DNA of 64,000 nucleotides, from NCBI GenBank assembly GCA_963932145.1, contig OZ010573.1, positions 22,788,565 to 22,852,564 of the forward strand, read 5' to 3'. This document shows, piece by piece, positions 51,262 to 60,765 of this stretch. The stretch's first letter is position 1, and each line of letters starts with the position of its first letter. Below the pieces are notes generated by a model that worked only from the letters and a program-made list of their open reading frames with translations, searched no databases and was not told where the DNA came from. Made by a program: the position numbers and the translations under genes. Origin of the DNA: Acanthosepion lycidas. Lineage: Eukaryota; Mollusca; Cephalopoda; Sepiida; Sepiidae.

Positions 51262-51790
51262 AAGTGTTGATTGGTTGGTTGGTTGGTTGGTTGGTTAGTT
51301 GGCTGATTTTGTTTAGAGGCATATCAACCCCTCTATGGGCCATTTAATGCCAAATCTAAATGTAAACACAATTTTATGGTTTCAACTAAATATATTTATA
51401 TTTTGAACACAATTGTATCCCTACAACTACAGATAAAATGTATTCCTTGTCATTTTGCTTTAAAAATCTTTGTTTAGCGGCATATCAACACCTTATGGGT
51501 CATTTAATGCCGAAATTTAATTTTCTTGTGAGAATTAGTAATTTCTTTTACAGAAATTTATTGCTGGTAATATTTTTTACTATGAAAATATATTGCTAGT
51601 ATTTTTACTATAAAATGTATTTTTATACTTTCAGTGTTTTAACCCCACTTTCAGGGTTAACTATTTGCCTATAACTGGGACCCCAACAGGGAGTACCTAG
51701 GAACAACAGCAATGAAGATAGTGTGAAGTGAATGCCCATTATCTCAGCTGGAGTTTGAATTCGGCCCACCAATTCCATTTTCCATGTTGC
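51262..51790 (-). mobile_element. SINE tail and tRNA-like part, interrupted, antisense
   Basis: Reading plus: (TTGG)n at about 51270-51296, then GATTTTGTTTAGAGGCATAT and CAACCCCTCTATGGGCCATT. This is the inverse of the GTTGATA...GCTAAACAAAAAC-CAACCAA ends of the 5S-headed SINEs at 1915 and 55312. The TTTGTTTAG(A/C)GGCATATCAAC block occurs twice (51308 and 51474). At 51735-51775 the inverse of a B-box-like GGCCGAATTCAAACTCCAGC lies where the SINE middle is expected. Between them sits the dispersed TTGCTGGTA repeat (51540-51720). Confidence 0.55.
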
Positions 51791-52728
51791 TAATTCAATG
51801 TCTACCTGTCCAATCTTTCGTACCTTTTGTAACGGATGCCTTCTCTCTTAAATTATTTGTATAATAAATTCTTACTACAAGCTCGAATACGGACACAGTC
51901 TTAAGCACAGCATGAAGAATTGGAGACATGTTGAGAATTACTACAATTGCGTAAGTCCTCTAAAAGGGGGCTAGCTTTTCGATCAACCCTTATCAAAGAG
52001 ATAAATTTTAAAATATTAAACAATAGAACGCAATTTCCAATAAAAACAAGGAAAAACATTCTTAAAATAATCTTTATCCGTGATCTCATTATCTATAAAA
52101 ATGGGACAGTAGCAGGCCAACTTAAATAGTACTCGATAGTTTTTGCGAACAGATTAAAAATCATTTCTGCTTACAAAGAGAAACTTGGACATCCAGAAAT
52201 TAAAATATTCAAGTTCCTTCAACTGAAATGCAACCCTTAGAATTTTGCAAAGGGATTGGTAAAGACTGGCTTATCAACAAGATGTTGGTCAATTGCTGAT
52301 TCCAAAATCTGAATATGTGTCATTGTCGCAATATGACGCGATCAATAATCTCCTAATCATGTTGATTGTAGTGTTGGATTATAAGCAGCATGTCCCATTT
52401 GGGATTAGAAATGGCTATTCGCGTTATACTATAACGTTGATACATTTGGGAAGGTCGATTTAAGAACCGTGGTATTGCAATCAGTTTGAAAGTTGATTTT
52501 TGACACGATAAATAACGACACAAAATCTTTTTTTTTTTTTTTCATATCAAAACAGTTTAAGTTTAGGTTCAGCCTTATAAAATTTATAATTTATAAAACT
52601 TTATAAATTGTATATGGACAAGATACATAGGACAAGCAGATTATTACTAAATCATTGTCTCATTAAATAAGACCTTCATTTGCTTTAAAGAGAAATTATA
52701 CGGAACAATTTAGTTATATTATGATATA
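51791..52728. other. Anonymous sequence
   Basis: Open frames on both strands at 51900-52130 are short and match nothing recognised. Confidence 0.45.
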
Positions 52729-52774
52729 CGAGGGTCATCCAATAAATAAGATGAATTTTTCGGTACAAGGACTT

Positions 52775-53116
52775 CTAATATAGATAGAAGCTTACTATTT
52801 TATTATTTTTATTTTTTTCAACGTTGTCTCCCAACACTGTCACACACTTTTCCCTTCTGTGCATAAGCTTCCGTATTCCCTCAGCGTAAAAATCTTTGGA
52901 CTGATGTCTCAGCCAGTCGCTCACAACACTTTTGACTTCATCGTCACTTTTAAACTTCGTGCCTATCGTGAACGCTTTCAAGGGACCAAACAGGTGAAAG
53001 TCTGAAGGGGCAAGGTCTGTGCTGTAAGGGGTATGAGGGAGCAGTTCCCAGCCCAACTCGTTGATGGTCTGCACCGTTTGGGCTGCTGTGTGAGGCCTTG
53101 CGTTGTCATGATGCAA
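52775..53116 (-). pseudogene. Mariner transposase catalytic C-terminal part (DD34D)
   Basis: MHHDNARPHTAAQTVQTINE begins at the second catalytic Asp (HDNARPH). HTPYSTDLAPSDFHLFGPLK contains the third; exactly 34 residues lie between the two Asp, the mariner DD34D spacing. FKSDDEVKSVVSDWLRHQSK, DFYAEGIRKLMHRREKCVTV and LGDNVEKNK complete the C-terminus, with RREKC where R-W-x-K-C is normal. The segment with the first Asp and the region between the HTH and HDN are lost (about 100 residues). Confidence 0.9.
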
Positions 53117-53171
53117 GATGACTCCTTCTGACTGATGACCCCTGCATTCTTTATGTCTTTCTTGACCTACC

Positions 53172-53462
53172 TCAGCAGTTCACAGTAGTTCTTCTGTCAG
53201 ACTGAATGAGGTCATTGACTGATTCGATCACCTCAGGAGACCTCACTTCTGTAGGCCTCCCAGGCCTGTCTTCATCCTCAACACAGCTCCGTCCTTCTTT
53301 AAACAATTTAGCCCACTTGACATTTCTTTTGGCTGAAACATGTGGCACCATACACAGTTGACATTCTCCTCTGAATTTCAACTGGTTTGCACCCTTCAGC
53401 AACCAAAAACTTAATAACTGACCGCTGTTCAATCCTGGAGCATGCTTCTTGGTCGGCCATCT
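53172..53462 (-). pseudogene. Mariner transposase N-terminal part
   Basis: On the minus strand the coding starts near MADQEACSRIEQRSVIKFLV-like codons at 53460 and continues KGANQLKFRGEC with the usual second Cys-type LxxVYG region altered. VSAKRNVKWAKLFKEGR, then DEDRPGRPTEVRSPEVIESV and NDLIQSDRRTTVNC follow. F-K-x-G-R...D-x-x-(R/P)-x-G-R-P is the linker of the bipartite helix-turn-helix DNA-binding domain. The frame ends at TVNC, just before the deleted catalytic region. Confidence 0.85.
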
Positions 53463-53610
53463 TAATCGCCAAAACTCTCAAAGTTTTTTTTTAATCTGCA
53501 AAAGAAATTAAATCCATGTGAAAAAGAAGTAAAAAAAAAAAGTAAGCTTCTATCTGTATTAGAAGTCCTTATACCGAAAAATTCACCTTATTTATTGAAT
53601 GACCCTCGTA

Positions 53611-54631
53611 ATATATTATACAGCGCAGTAGTTTTAGTGTGATTTTTAATAAACAATGCAAATTTAAAACATTTTATATTATAATTTGTGCCCAGCAGTA
53701 GTATGGCGTTGTATAAACTTTTATCTATCTTTTGCTTTTATGTATTATGAGCTAACAAAACATATCTCATTAATTGAGAAACCTTATACAATTTTTTTAC
53801 ACAGATTTTATTTATCGAATACAGTAGAAAAATTGCATATTTTGCTTGTGGTGATTCATAATTAAAATTCAGGTGTGAATATATTTTCCATTCAATGTAG
53901 CCAATAGAAAAGATATCAACTTTATTTGGATTTATTCTTGAAATAGTCAAATTTTGAAGTCTGTTTGTAAGCAAAAACCTACGGAAACTAGGTATTTCTG
54001 TACATTTTTTCAAACAATATTTAAAAGTAAATGCTCAAAAATTGTTTGTGTCACAACTTATATCAACTTTCAGCTTTTCCAAAGATTTCAATATTGATTT
54101 TCTAAATAAGTGAAAAATCAACCTGTTCTATTGACACATACCCAGAAAATTTAGGAATCAGCGATTGACCAACATTTCATTACTGACCCTGACTTTGGAC
54201 AAGTTAGTACCTCATATGAAATTGTGATATGTCTGTTGTACGACTGATAAGTGTAAATACGGAGTTTAGATGTTAGAAAAACTATTTGTACAATTAGGTC
54301 GATGATTGTTACTAGCTAAGTTAAAGGGTAGTACAATGACGACCAAACCTTCCCCCAACGCCATTGTTGGTCTTGTGTATATCTGTATTTTTCATACAAT
54401 AAATATTTTGATAAACCTGTGTGCGCCAACGTTTTTTCAAAATTCTGAGCGTTACACACTCGTTATTTCAGCTGAGGATCCTTGAATATTTTTAGTTTTC
54501 AAGGTCAACCGTCTCTTTGTAAGCAAAAAAGTTTTTTTTTCTATTCGCTAAAACTGTGTTATTACTTAAATCTGCCTATCCTTTTAATCATCATAATCTT
54601 CACATCCTTCTTTCTCCTCCTCTCGTATCCA
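53611..54631. other. Anonymous AT-rich sequence
   Basis: An AATAAA near 54400 in a GTGTGCGCC context is the only signal noticed. No coding remnant. Confidence 0.45.
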
Positions 54632-54680
54632 GCTTACGGCCAGATTACGTTGAAACACTGGTCCCTATACGACCACTTAC
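54632..54680 (+). pseudogene. 5S rRNA-derived 5' fragment
   Basis: GCTTACGGCCAGATTACGTT, GAAACACTGGTCCC and ACGACCACTTA match the first ~50 nucleotides of 5S rRNA with several changes. It breaks off into AT-rich DNA. Confidence 0.7.
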
Positions 54681-54811
54681 ATTCAAAAGAATAAACAGCA
54701 AATGAGTTTTTTTAAGATAATATTTAAAACTCTAATAGCAAATCTTGTTTTATTTGTTAATACTTAAGAAACAATATTTACGCTGTTCACTATTGACCTC
54801 ATTTTTGTTGT

Positions 54812-55312
54812 TGCCATATTACGTTGAAACAGTGGTTCTCGTGTGATCGGAGAACTTAAGCAACGTATCAAGGCTAATGTAATAATTTTGTTTTATGACA
54901 TTTATTCATACAGAAGAGCAAAGATTTTATTGGTTTTTCAAAATTTTTGGTGTAGTGTGCCTATGAATATTCATCAAATTAGCGAAACGTTCATGGACGT
55001 AGTTATATAGTTCTGATATAATGGATGGGTGACCGCTTGAGAATACCAGGTGCTGTAAGCTTAGATGTGCGTGTGGTATTAATTGGAGAGCCAAGGTTCC
55101 ATCCCAGTTGGGTTCGTTATATTAACTTACGTGCAAATACCCTTTGGAAAAGTATGAATCCGCCTCTTCTGCCCAGCTATGGGTTAATTAGTAAAACTTG
55201 TATCACTAAAACCATTATTATCCCCCAAAAAATGAAATTGAGTAAAAAATATATAGGTTTTGGCATCTAATAATCCATAGAGGTTGATACACCGCTAAAC
55301 AAAAACAACCAA
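54812..55312 (+). mobile_element. 5S-headed SINE interrupted by a 144-bp insert
   Basis: 5S head part 1 at 54812-54865 (GCCATATTACGTTGAAACAG ... GAACTTAAGCAACG) and part 2 at 55021-55062 (ATGGATGGGTGACCGCTTGA ... CCAGGTGCTGTAAGCTT). The intervening 144-bp block replaces about 20 nucleotides of 5S sequence. The tail has GGAGAGCCAAGGTTCCATCC (B-box-like), GTTCG, ACTTACGTGCAAATACCC, CTGCCCAGCTATGGG and the terminal inverse-oriented CATAGAGGTTGATACACCGC then TAAACAAAAACAACC. Most complete tail among the 5S SINEs here. Confidence 0.8.
54866..55009 (+). repeat. 144-bp exact repeat, copy 1
   Basis: From TATCAAGGCTAATGTAATAA to GGACGTAGTTATATA. I find no difference from 56462-56605. Contains TTGGTGTAGTGTGCC and AGCGAAACGTTCATGG. 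Confidence 0.9.
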
Positions 55313-55403
55313 TCAAAAATCCTCTTACAACATAACTCACACCTTGACTGACTCTTGAGCCTTTTATTGGGCGAACTTTAGTATAAACAAAAAGCACTAT
55401 GCC

Positions 55404-55406
<3 letters not shown>

Positions 55407-55444
<38 letters not shown>
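55407..55444. repeat. (TA)n microsatellite
   Basis: About 19 AT units, followed by TCATACATGTTTCATT. Confidence 0.95.
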
Positions 55445-55447
<3 letters not shown>

Positions 55448-55590
55448 TACATGTTTCATTAAATAATATAGACAAGTGTTTATTTATTTTATGTAAATTC
55501 TTTTCATAATGTCTGATAAGCTTAATAACATTATCATTAAACGAAGAAAGAAAATCACAATATCGATACATATTTTTTAATCCAATATAA

Positions 55591-55620
55591 GCTTTCCGCT
55601 TACATAAGCCATTATCAAAG
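55591..55620 (-). other. Hammerhead-core-like motif, site 4
   Basis: Minus strand: TTGATAAT, then GGCTT-ATGT-AAGC hairpin, then GGAAAGC. The hairpin is perfect over 4 bp. The core differs from CTGATGA at two positions. Confidence 0.3.
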
Positions 55621-55738
55621 ATGACAATTACTGTACAATATATTAAGCAATACACGGCCAAGAATGTGATGATATTAATATTATTAAATATGGGAAGCCG
55701 TTGGTATAAACCAATGGCTTCTGTTACCAATTATAGAC

Positions 55739-55747
55739 ACACACACT

Positions 55748-55800
<53 letters not shown>

Positions 55801-55801
55801 G

Positions 55802-55831
<30 letters not shown>
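55739..55831. repeat. Compound (CA)n(TA)n microsatellite
   Basis: (CA)n to 55770, then (TA)n with an AATAGTA break near 55797-55803. Confidence 0.95.
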
Positions 55832-55832
<1 letters not shown>

Positions 55833-55976
55833 TAGAGTAAAAAAGAAAGAACAGTAAGATATATAATCCGTTATTTTTATTGATACTTTTATTTTACAGA
55901 GCATAAATTTTAATTTGAAGTTTTGAAACATGGTATTTCCTGAGTAGAAACCATATTTTTAAATTAGTTAATTTAT

Positions 55977-56007
<31 letters not shown>

Positions 56008-56029
56008 CTGTGTGTCTGTGTGTGTGTGC
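55977..56029. repeat. Compound (TA)n(TG)n microsatellite
   Basis: (TA)n to about 55993, then TGTG/TCTGTG repeats. Confidence 0.9.
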
Positions 56030-56094
56030 AAAATTTCAGATAGAGTATATCTGTAAAAGGGTAATGCCGGGTAAGGTTTATCATCTCTTAGTTA

Positions 56095-56440
56095 TGTCTC
56101 TGTCTTCGGGCAGATTGCGAATCAGTTGCGGCTCCGTTGGAGGATAGAGGCGCCACTTACGAAAAATAACACTGTGAGGTGCTCAGCCCTGGGGAAGAGT
56201 TGCCCGAGGCTGCACCCTCACATGGCACTAGAGAGAAGGATCGGTTCTCGCTACCGAGGCCAGCGCAACCGACGTTTCCGGTGGCTCGTGGAATTTTTGT
56301 CCTTAGCCCTTGCGTACAGGCTCGGGTTTCCCACAATAAACCCGACCTTGTGTCATGTCACTTCTCAGTGGGGGAGACGAGATAAATATCTATCTGTAAA
56401 AGGACAATATGAAAAAATCGAAAAGAAACTTAGCCGATGC
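56095..56440 (+). repeat. GC-richer unidentified unit
   Basis: About 300 bases stand out by base composition: CTTCGGGCAG, GGCTCCGTTGGAGG, GGGGAAGAGTTGCCCGAGG and GGTTCTCGCTACCGAGGCC. It ends in CACAATAAACCCGACCTTGT, where AATAAA may be a polyA signal. CCGACCTTGTGTCA also occurs at 976-989. A 115-codon open frame across it resembles no protein I know. Confidence 0.45.
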
Positions 56441-56468
56441 GTTTCGTCCACTGAGGGGCTTTATCAAG
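56441..56468 (-). other. Hammerhead-core-like motif, site 5
   Basis: Minus strand: TTGATAA, 14 bases with CC...GG, then ACGAAACGC. Joined directly to the 144-bp exact repeat. Confidence 0.25.
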
Positions 56469-56605
56469 GCTAATGTAATAATTTTGTTTTATGACATTTA
56501 TTCATACAGAAGAGCAAAGATTTTATTGGTTTTTCAAAATTTTTGGTGTAGTGTGCCTATGAATATTCATCAAATTAGCGAAACGTTCATGGACGTAGTT
56601 ATATA
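56462..56605 (+). repeat. 144-bp exact repeat, copy 2
   Basis: Same sequence as 54866-55009, 1,596 bases downstream in the same orientation. Here it follows the GC-richer unit and precedes ATGGAATATGCG. Confidence 0.9.
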
Positions 56606-56609
56606 ATGG

Positions 56610-56880
56610 AATATGCGTACATGTGTGTTCCCCCTCACTGGAATATGATTGGCTGGTGTCCGTCATAAATATCGACGGACGTGTAGGTACGAGAGTCAAG
56701 AGCCTTAGTCTGAGAGCTAAGTCTATAACGATGCCCATTGAAATACGCTATTGTTCTACCCTCCTTACCTGCGACTACGACGAGTACCAGTCGATTATTG
56801 CTACCATATTCTACTTGGTTATAGTAGCCCAAACCACTTAGCTACTTCGTTCAAATATATCCCTTTCCGGGACATATCAA
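56610..56880 (-). mobile_element. tRNA-type SINE, reverse copy of 7683-7895
   Basis: On the minus strand: CCCGGAAAGGGATATATTTG, GAAGTAGCTAAGTGGTTTGG (A-box-like), TACTCGTCGTAGTCGCAGGT, ATTTATGACGGACACCAGCC and AATCATATTCCAGTGAGGG. Longer than the copy at 7683 by about 55 bases in the middle. Confidence 0.65.
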
Positions 56881-57433
56881 GTTCAATGTCTAAAATACAA
56901 AAGGGATGAGGTGTTATTTTCTTATGTATATATATGTATGTAAATTAGTATTTAAATTACTTGTGTTTGGGATGGATTTATGTGTTATATGTTTCGAATA
57001 ATATAAGGTTATGGGTTTAATTGTATCCTTTTAATATTTTTTTTATATTTTTGTAGTTATGTTTCTTGGTTTGAGATAAGAGTAATTCTTTTAGGAAAGG
57101 AGATATTGGTAAGAATCCGTTTATATTTTGATAAGAATCGATAGCGGCATTCTCAAGAATCGTCCTTCTAAGTAAGTTACTTTCTTTTTTTAATAACTGT
57201 GACATTCGATAGGTCAAAGTTGTAATCGAATTTATTTCTATGTATGAATAATGCATTTAATAAACCGTTCTGTGTAAAGGTGTATAAGAGCATCCGTATA
57301 TTAAAAATTTTGAAAACCCAATAACATTTTTGCTCTTGTATATAAATACTTGTCACAAAATAAAATCCACATATGTATGAAGCGTCAGTAATCCTTCTTA
57401 AACAATATTTGCCTCAAAGGTTGTTCGAATACC

Positions 57434-57436
<3 letters not shown>
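56881..57436. other. Anonymous AT-rich sequence
   Basis: No element recognised. Confidence 0.4.
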
Positions 57437-57472
<36 letters not shown>

Positions 57473-57508
57473 AACATATATATATATATATAGATAGATA
57501 GATAGATA

Positions 57509-57558
<50 letters not shown>
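57437..57558. repeat. (TA)n with (TAGA)n insert
   Basis: (TA)n 57437-57468, ACACAAACA, (TA)n, (GATA)n at about 57491-57511, (TA)n to 57558. Confidence 0.9.
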
Positions 57559-57559
<1 letters not shown>

Positions 57560-58751
57560 CAGATGATGTCTATGTATGTGTCAGTCTGCGTGTGTATTAT
57601 ATTTATGCACGTCCACATTTCTCGACCGATTTCGATGAAATTGTACGCACAAGTTGCAAATTTGCTAACGTAAGTCAAGACAAACTTTTCAATCTTCAGG
57701 CCCCAGGGTTTGGCAGAAAAATCTATGAAACTGAAGGTTGGTATGACTTTTTGCTAAAACCAAGGCAAAGTTACACGCGAACAAAATTTTTACGGGATGA
57801 TCTGATATTATTTGCACTTGATGCAAGACATAGCTCGATGTCTTGCATAAAGTGACGCATGATGCAAGACATGTTACGAGGTTTATGTAGAGGGCTTAAT
57901 ATTTTTTTGTATTTTTTTGCGACATTGGCTTCACACAAAAAATTGCATAAAACTGTGAAAAAAAATCGGGCTTTTCGTACTACTTAAAATAAAAACTTGA
58001 ATAAATTCCTCATTTTTTATCCGACTTTCTTCAAACATGTCGCAAAAAATTTGCCATCTTTCAAGAAATAAGATAATGTGGTTTTAGTCCTGCTCGCTTC
58101 CCCGCGAATAACGAAAAACACGCAAAACTGTTCAAAAAGCCTGTTTTTTCAGCCATAACTCCCGATGCTTTCCACATTTACCATATAAATTACACATGAC
58201 ATACAAATTGTCTTGCATGAATATTTGGTTTAGATTATTTCAGTTAAGTGGACGAAATTTGCAACAAACTAGGTCCAAAATCGGCTTTTGCCATTTAGCC
58301 AATAGTTTCTTCATATGATTCCATCCTAAATAGGCATTCGAACAATCTTTGATACAAAGATTGTGTGAGAAGTATTATTGAAGCGTTAAAATGTAAAAAT
58401 TCCTGAAGAACCTCATATTAACCCCAGCTTTACAGTAAACGTCCGAAGAAGAAGTGGAGTTGAATTACGCTTCATCATTGTTTTTGTTTGATTATTAGAT
58501 TTGTGAACATTTGTGAAAGTGATTACGTCCATAGGAAATCTACTTAATATTTAAAACATTGAAACAATTTAATCCCGAGCAATGACCACACAAGAAGGTT
58601 TTATTGGTGGAATTCTTTTATTAAGAAGAACCAAACACTAGGAAAATACCGTAAAAACGATGAGTGGGGAGTAGGAACGGATGATGCACGCAGACATTTC
58701 TAGACAGGAAGGTGGGGTGCTGTTATACTATTGCCGGGCACTTCGGCTAGT
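57559..58751 (+). mobile_element. Non-autonomous Helitron-like element
   Basis: The 3' end has a short hairpin GCCG-GGCACTT-CGGC running into CTAG (58748-58751) followed by T, the Helitron end type (hairpin then CTRR, insertion before T). The 5' region GATGATGTCTATGTATGTGT then CAGTCTGCGTGTG and CCGATTTCGATGAAATTGTA resembles the 5' part of Helitron-like repeats I know from invertebrates. The exact 5' TC cannot be fixed because it merges with the (TA)n array. No Rep/helicase coding; about 1.19 kb of filler with AAAAACACGCAAAACTG-type sequence. Confidence 0.5.
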
Positions 58752-58784
58752 ATATGCATATAGTCATCCATAGACAGGCTGTTC

Positions 58785-58885
58785 GCTTTATCAGAGCTCC
58801 TCATCCGAACGCTTCAAGCCGGGAACGAAACCGCACCGATTTGGTATCAGTCGAACATTCTAAACCCTAGGCTATCGATGTTCGA
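58785..58885 (-). mobile_element. tRNA-derived SINE head
   Basis: Minus strand: TAGCCTAGGGTTTAGAATGT (A-box region), CGACTGATACC, AAATCGGTGCGGTTTCGTTC then CCGGC (B box GGTTTCGTTCC). This is a tRNA-like head of about 65-70 bases followed by CTTGAAGCGTTCGG. Immediately right of the Helitron-like end. Confidence 0.65.
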
Positions 58886-59174
58886 CAGAGGGAAAGGCGA
58901 ATTTTTGCGTATTTATTTTTTTCATAAATTCGCTGTGCGTGCGTGCGTGTGTGTGTGTGATCAAAATAACTACCTGAAGAAAGTATATATCCATATGGAC
59001 GCTTGCCATAAAACAGTCGTTAATAAGTTTTTCCAAGACCAGCCGCCATGACCCTGCTACCGTAAGATATATTTTCACGAGGTGGTCAAATTTTGGGCCT
59101 TGTACCACATTCAACATAGAGTAGTAAATAACGAGTAAATAATGAACTTCATGATATTCTAGCATAGGTATTTA

Positions 59175-59340
59175 CCTATGATAGTTTAATCTATTACAGT
59201 AATCTGGCAACAGAATTGCATGCTTGTTAACCATTACTCGAAGTGAGGGTGCCATATATTTTCTAAGTTTTACCTAGTCTGACACAAAGGCATAAGTGTG
59301 GCTTACCTAATGAGAATTGAACTCGCTATACAGTATTAAT
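59175..59340 (+). repeat. Dispersed repeat shared with 60420-60560
   Basis: GTATTTTCTAAGCGTTACC-type core: here ATATTTTCTAAGTTTTACCT then AGTCTGACACAAAGGCATA; at 60480 ACGTATTTTCTAAGCGTTAC then CTAGTTTAACACAAGGACAT. Upstream TAGTTTAATCTATTACAGTA also matches. Tail GAGAATTGAACTCGC resembles a decayed B box. Confidence 0.6.
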
Positions 59341-59344
59341 CTGC

Positions 59345-59790
59345 AATGTCATTGGTCCTGATCTGGCATCTCGTCGTCAGTCACTTTCTCAAGTTTCCTA
59401 TGCCTTTTCTATAAATATTTTCATGTTCTGATGATACCTATGACACCTAGACTCTGAATTTAAGCGCATTACTAAATTAGCCACAAGATCTCTTCATTTT
59501 AAAAATCGAAATGACTAGATACAACCGTAAGTTCTATGCTAACATTTTCTTCTCTCGCATTTCTCGCTTGTGAAACTCTCTCCCGGTTTCTTGCTTTCTT
59601 GTCAAATTTGATCTTCAAAAATATAAATGCAAAAGCAATCGTAATCTTCTGTCCTTTTAAATTTTGTTTTTATTGTTCTTGCACCATAGTAATATTTTTC
59701 TTATATTCTTTCACACTTAGTAACAATCTGTATATTAGTGGTTATAATGTCTTGCCTAGAGGGAAATGGTTAAAAAAAACTACAGAGGTA
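59345..59790 (+). pseudogene. CR1/jockey-type LINE RT C-terminus, copy 3
   Basis: Plus strand, across frames: VIGPDLASRRQSLSQ, then YAFSINIFMF, the NRKFYANIFFSRISRLWN-type block at 59525-59580, and an end like LIFKNINAKAIVIFCPF. The 3' UTR (TTATTGTTCTTGCACC, CTTTCACACTTAGTAAC, TAATGTCTTGCCTAGAGG) matches copies at 3250 and 39540. More decayed than the 39185 copy, with several frameshifts. Confidence 0.75.
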
Positions 59791-60119
59791 CCTAAAGAAT
59801 TCATTACACAGAATTTATGTTAATCTAGTTCAAGGGCAAAAGTAGCGAACACTAGAAGACCGAACACACTCTACAATAATAATGGCTTTAGAGATTGGAT
59901 CGCTATTCACTGAACCACAAAAAGGATGTCCATAGTATATTGATATAAAGATATGTCTGCGTAATCTGTCTCGATAGTGTGTCATTTATTCTCGAATTCT
60001 GTGCGTTGTTTTCGATATTTTCATATCACGCCTCGCCAGCAGACATTTCCTTCTGATGAGTTTTCTGCTTATATGCTCATTTATTGGCGACCGTTAATTC
60101 TAACGAAGGCGTTAAGTAC
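59791..60119. other. Anonymous sequence
   Basis: No element recognised. Confidence 0.4.
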
Positions 60120-60390
60120 GAAATAAAATGACGGCGACAGAGACAATAAGGAGTGATAGAAAGAAGGACATGTAAAGACATAGGAGGAGGGAGAAATGTC
60201 AATAAACAAAGACCAGGGAAATCAGAAGCCAGATGGAGATGAAAGAAAGGGTCAAATAATGCGAGAAGGAATTACAAATAAGGAGAGCAAGAGGAAGAGA
60301 TAAAAACGATGAACGTTACGAGGAGGAGAGAAAGAGAAGTTGATGAAATGCCGAAACGAAGTGAAATTAGAAAGAGAAGAGGGTATAATA
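60120..60390 (+). repeat. Purine-rich stretch (~270 bp)
   Basis: Strong A/G bias on the plus strand (for example GGAGGAGGGAGAAATG, GAGGAGGAGAGAAAGAGAAG) without a fixed period. Confidence 0.65.
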
Positions 60391-60419
60391 AAAATTATAT
60401 TTTAGTATATTTATTCACG

Positions 60420-60560
60420 AATCTTAGTTTAATGTGTCACAGCAATATTTGAATTCAAACTACGTTCTAGTAAGGCTCCCACGTATTTTCTAAGCGTTAC
60501 CTAGTTTAACACAAGGACATATATAGATGTTTGCATATTATGTGCGCCAGCCAGGGCTAT
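60420..60560 (+). repeat. Dispersed repeat, second copy (see 59175)
   Basis: See 59175-59340. Followed at 60600-60665 by a short piece resembling the inverse of the terminal bases of the LINE at 40255. Confidence 0.55.
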
Positions 60561-60651
60561 ATCAGTCAGTCAGTTATCTTCCGCATGTATTCGCATAAAC
60601 TATGCCGCTTACTCTGTAACCCTCAACCCTGAATGGCTCCCGAAACTTTTA

Positions 60652-60712
60652 CAGGGTGAACGTCACTGCAAAACTATATATATATATATATAGGCTGAAC
60701 GTCACTGCAAAG

Positions 60713-60761
<49 letters not shown>
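60652..60761 (+). repeat. Duplicated 24-bp unit, each followed by (TA)n
   Basis: GTGAACGTCACTGCAAAACT then (TA)n, then CTGAACGTCACTGCAAAGCT then (TA)n to 60761. The unit and its microsatellite are duplicated together. Confidence 0.85.

Positions 60762-60765
<4 letters not shown>

Larger units (their letters stand above)
52729..53608 (-). mobile_element. Mariner element, 67-bp TIRs, TA duplication, internally deleted
   Basis: 880-bp element. TIRs 52729-52795 and 53542-53608 are 67 bp with about four mismatches, starting CGAGGGTCAT, and TA flanks both ends (52727-52728, 53609-53610). This is about two thirds of the usual ~1.3-kb mariner length. Well-kept termini mean it could in principle be mobilised in trans by a related transposase. 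Transposase parts are described separately. Confidence 0.95.

Noticed and set aside
51900-52129. Overlapping 60-codon open frames on both strands
   Set aside because: Random-length frames in AT-rich DNA without motif support.
55218-55730. 170-codon minus-strand open frame as a gene
   Set aside because: It runs through a (TA)n array and the end of a SINE, starts without context and resembles no protein.
56126-56473. 115-codon open frame in the GC-richer unit
   Set aside because: No family resemblance, and an overlapping second frame is equally open. GC-richer repeats lack stops by composition.
58785-58885. Functional tRNA gene
   Set aside because: A- and B-box-like motifs are present, but arms do not pair into a cloverleaf by eye and no anticodon could be assigned.
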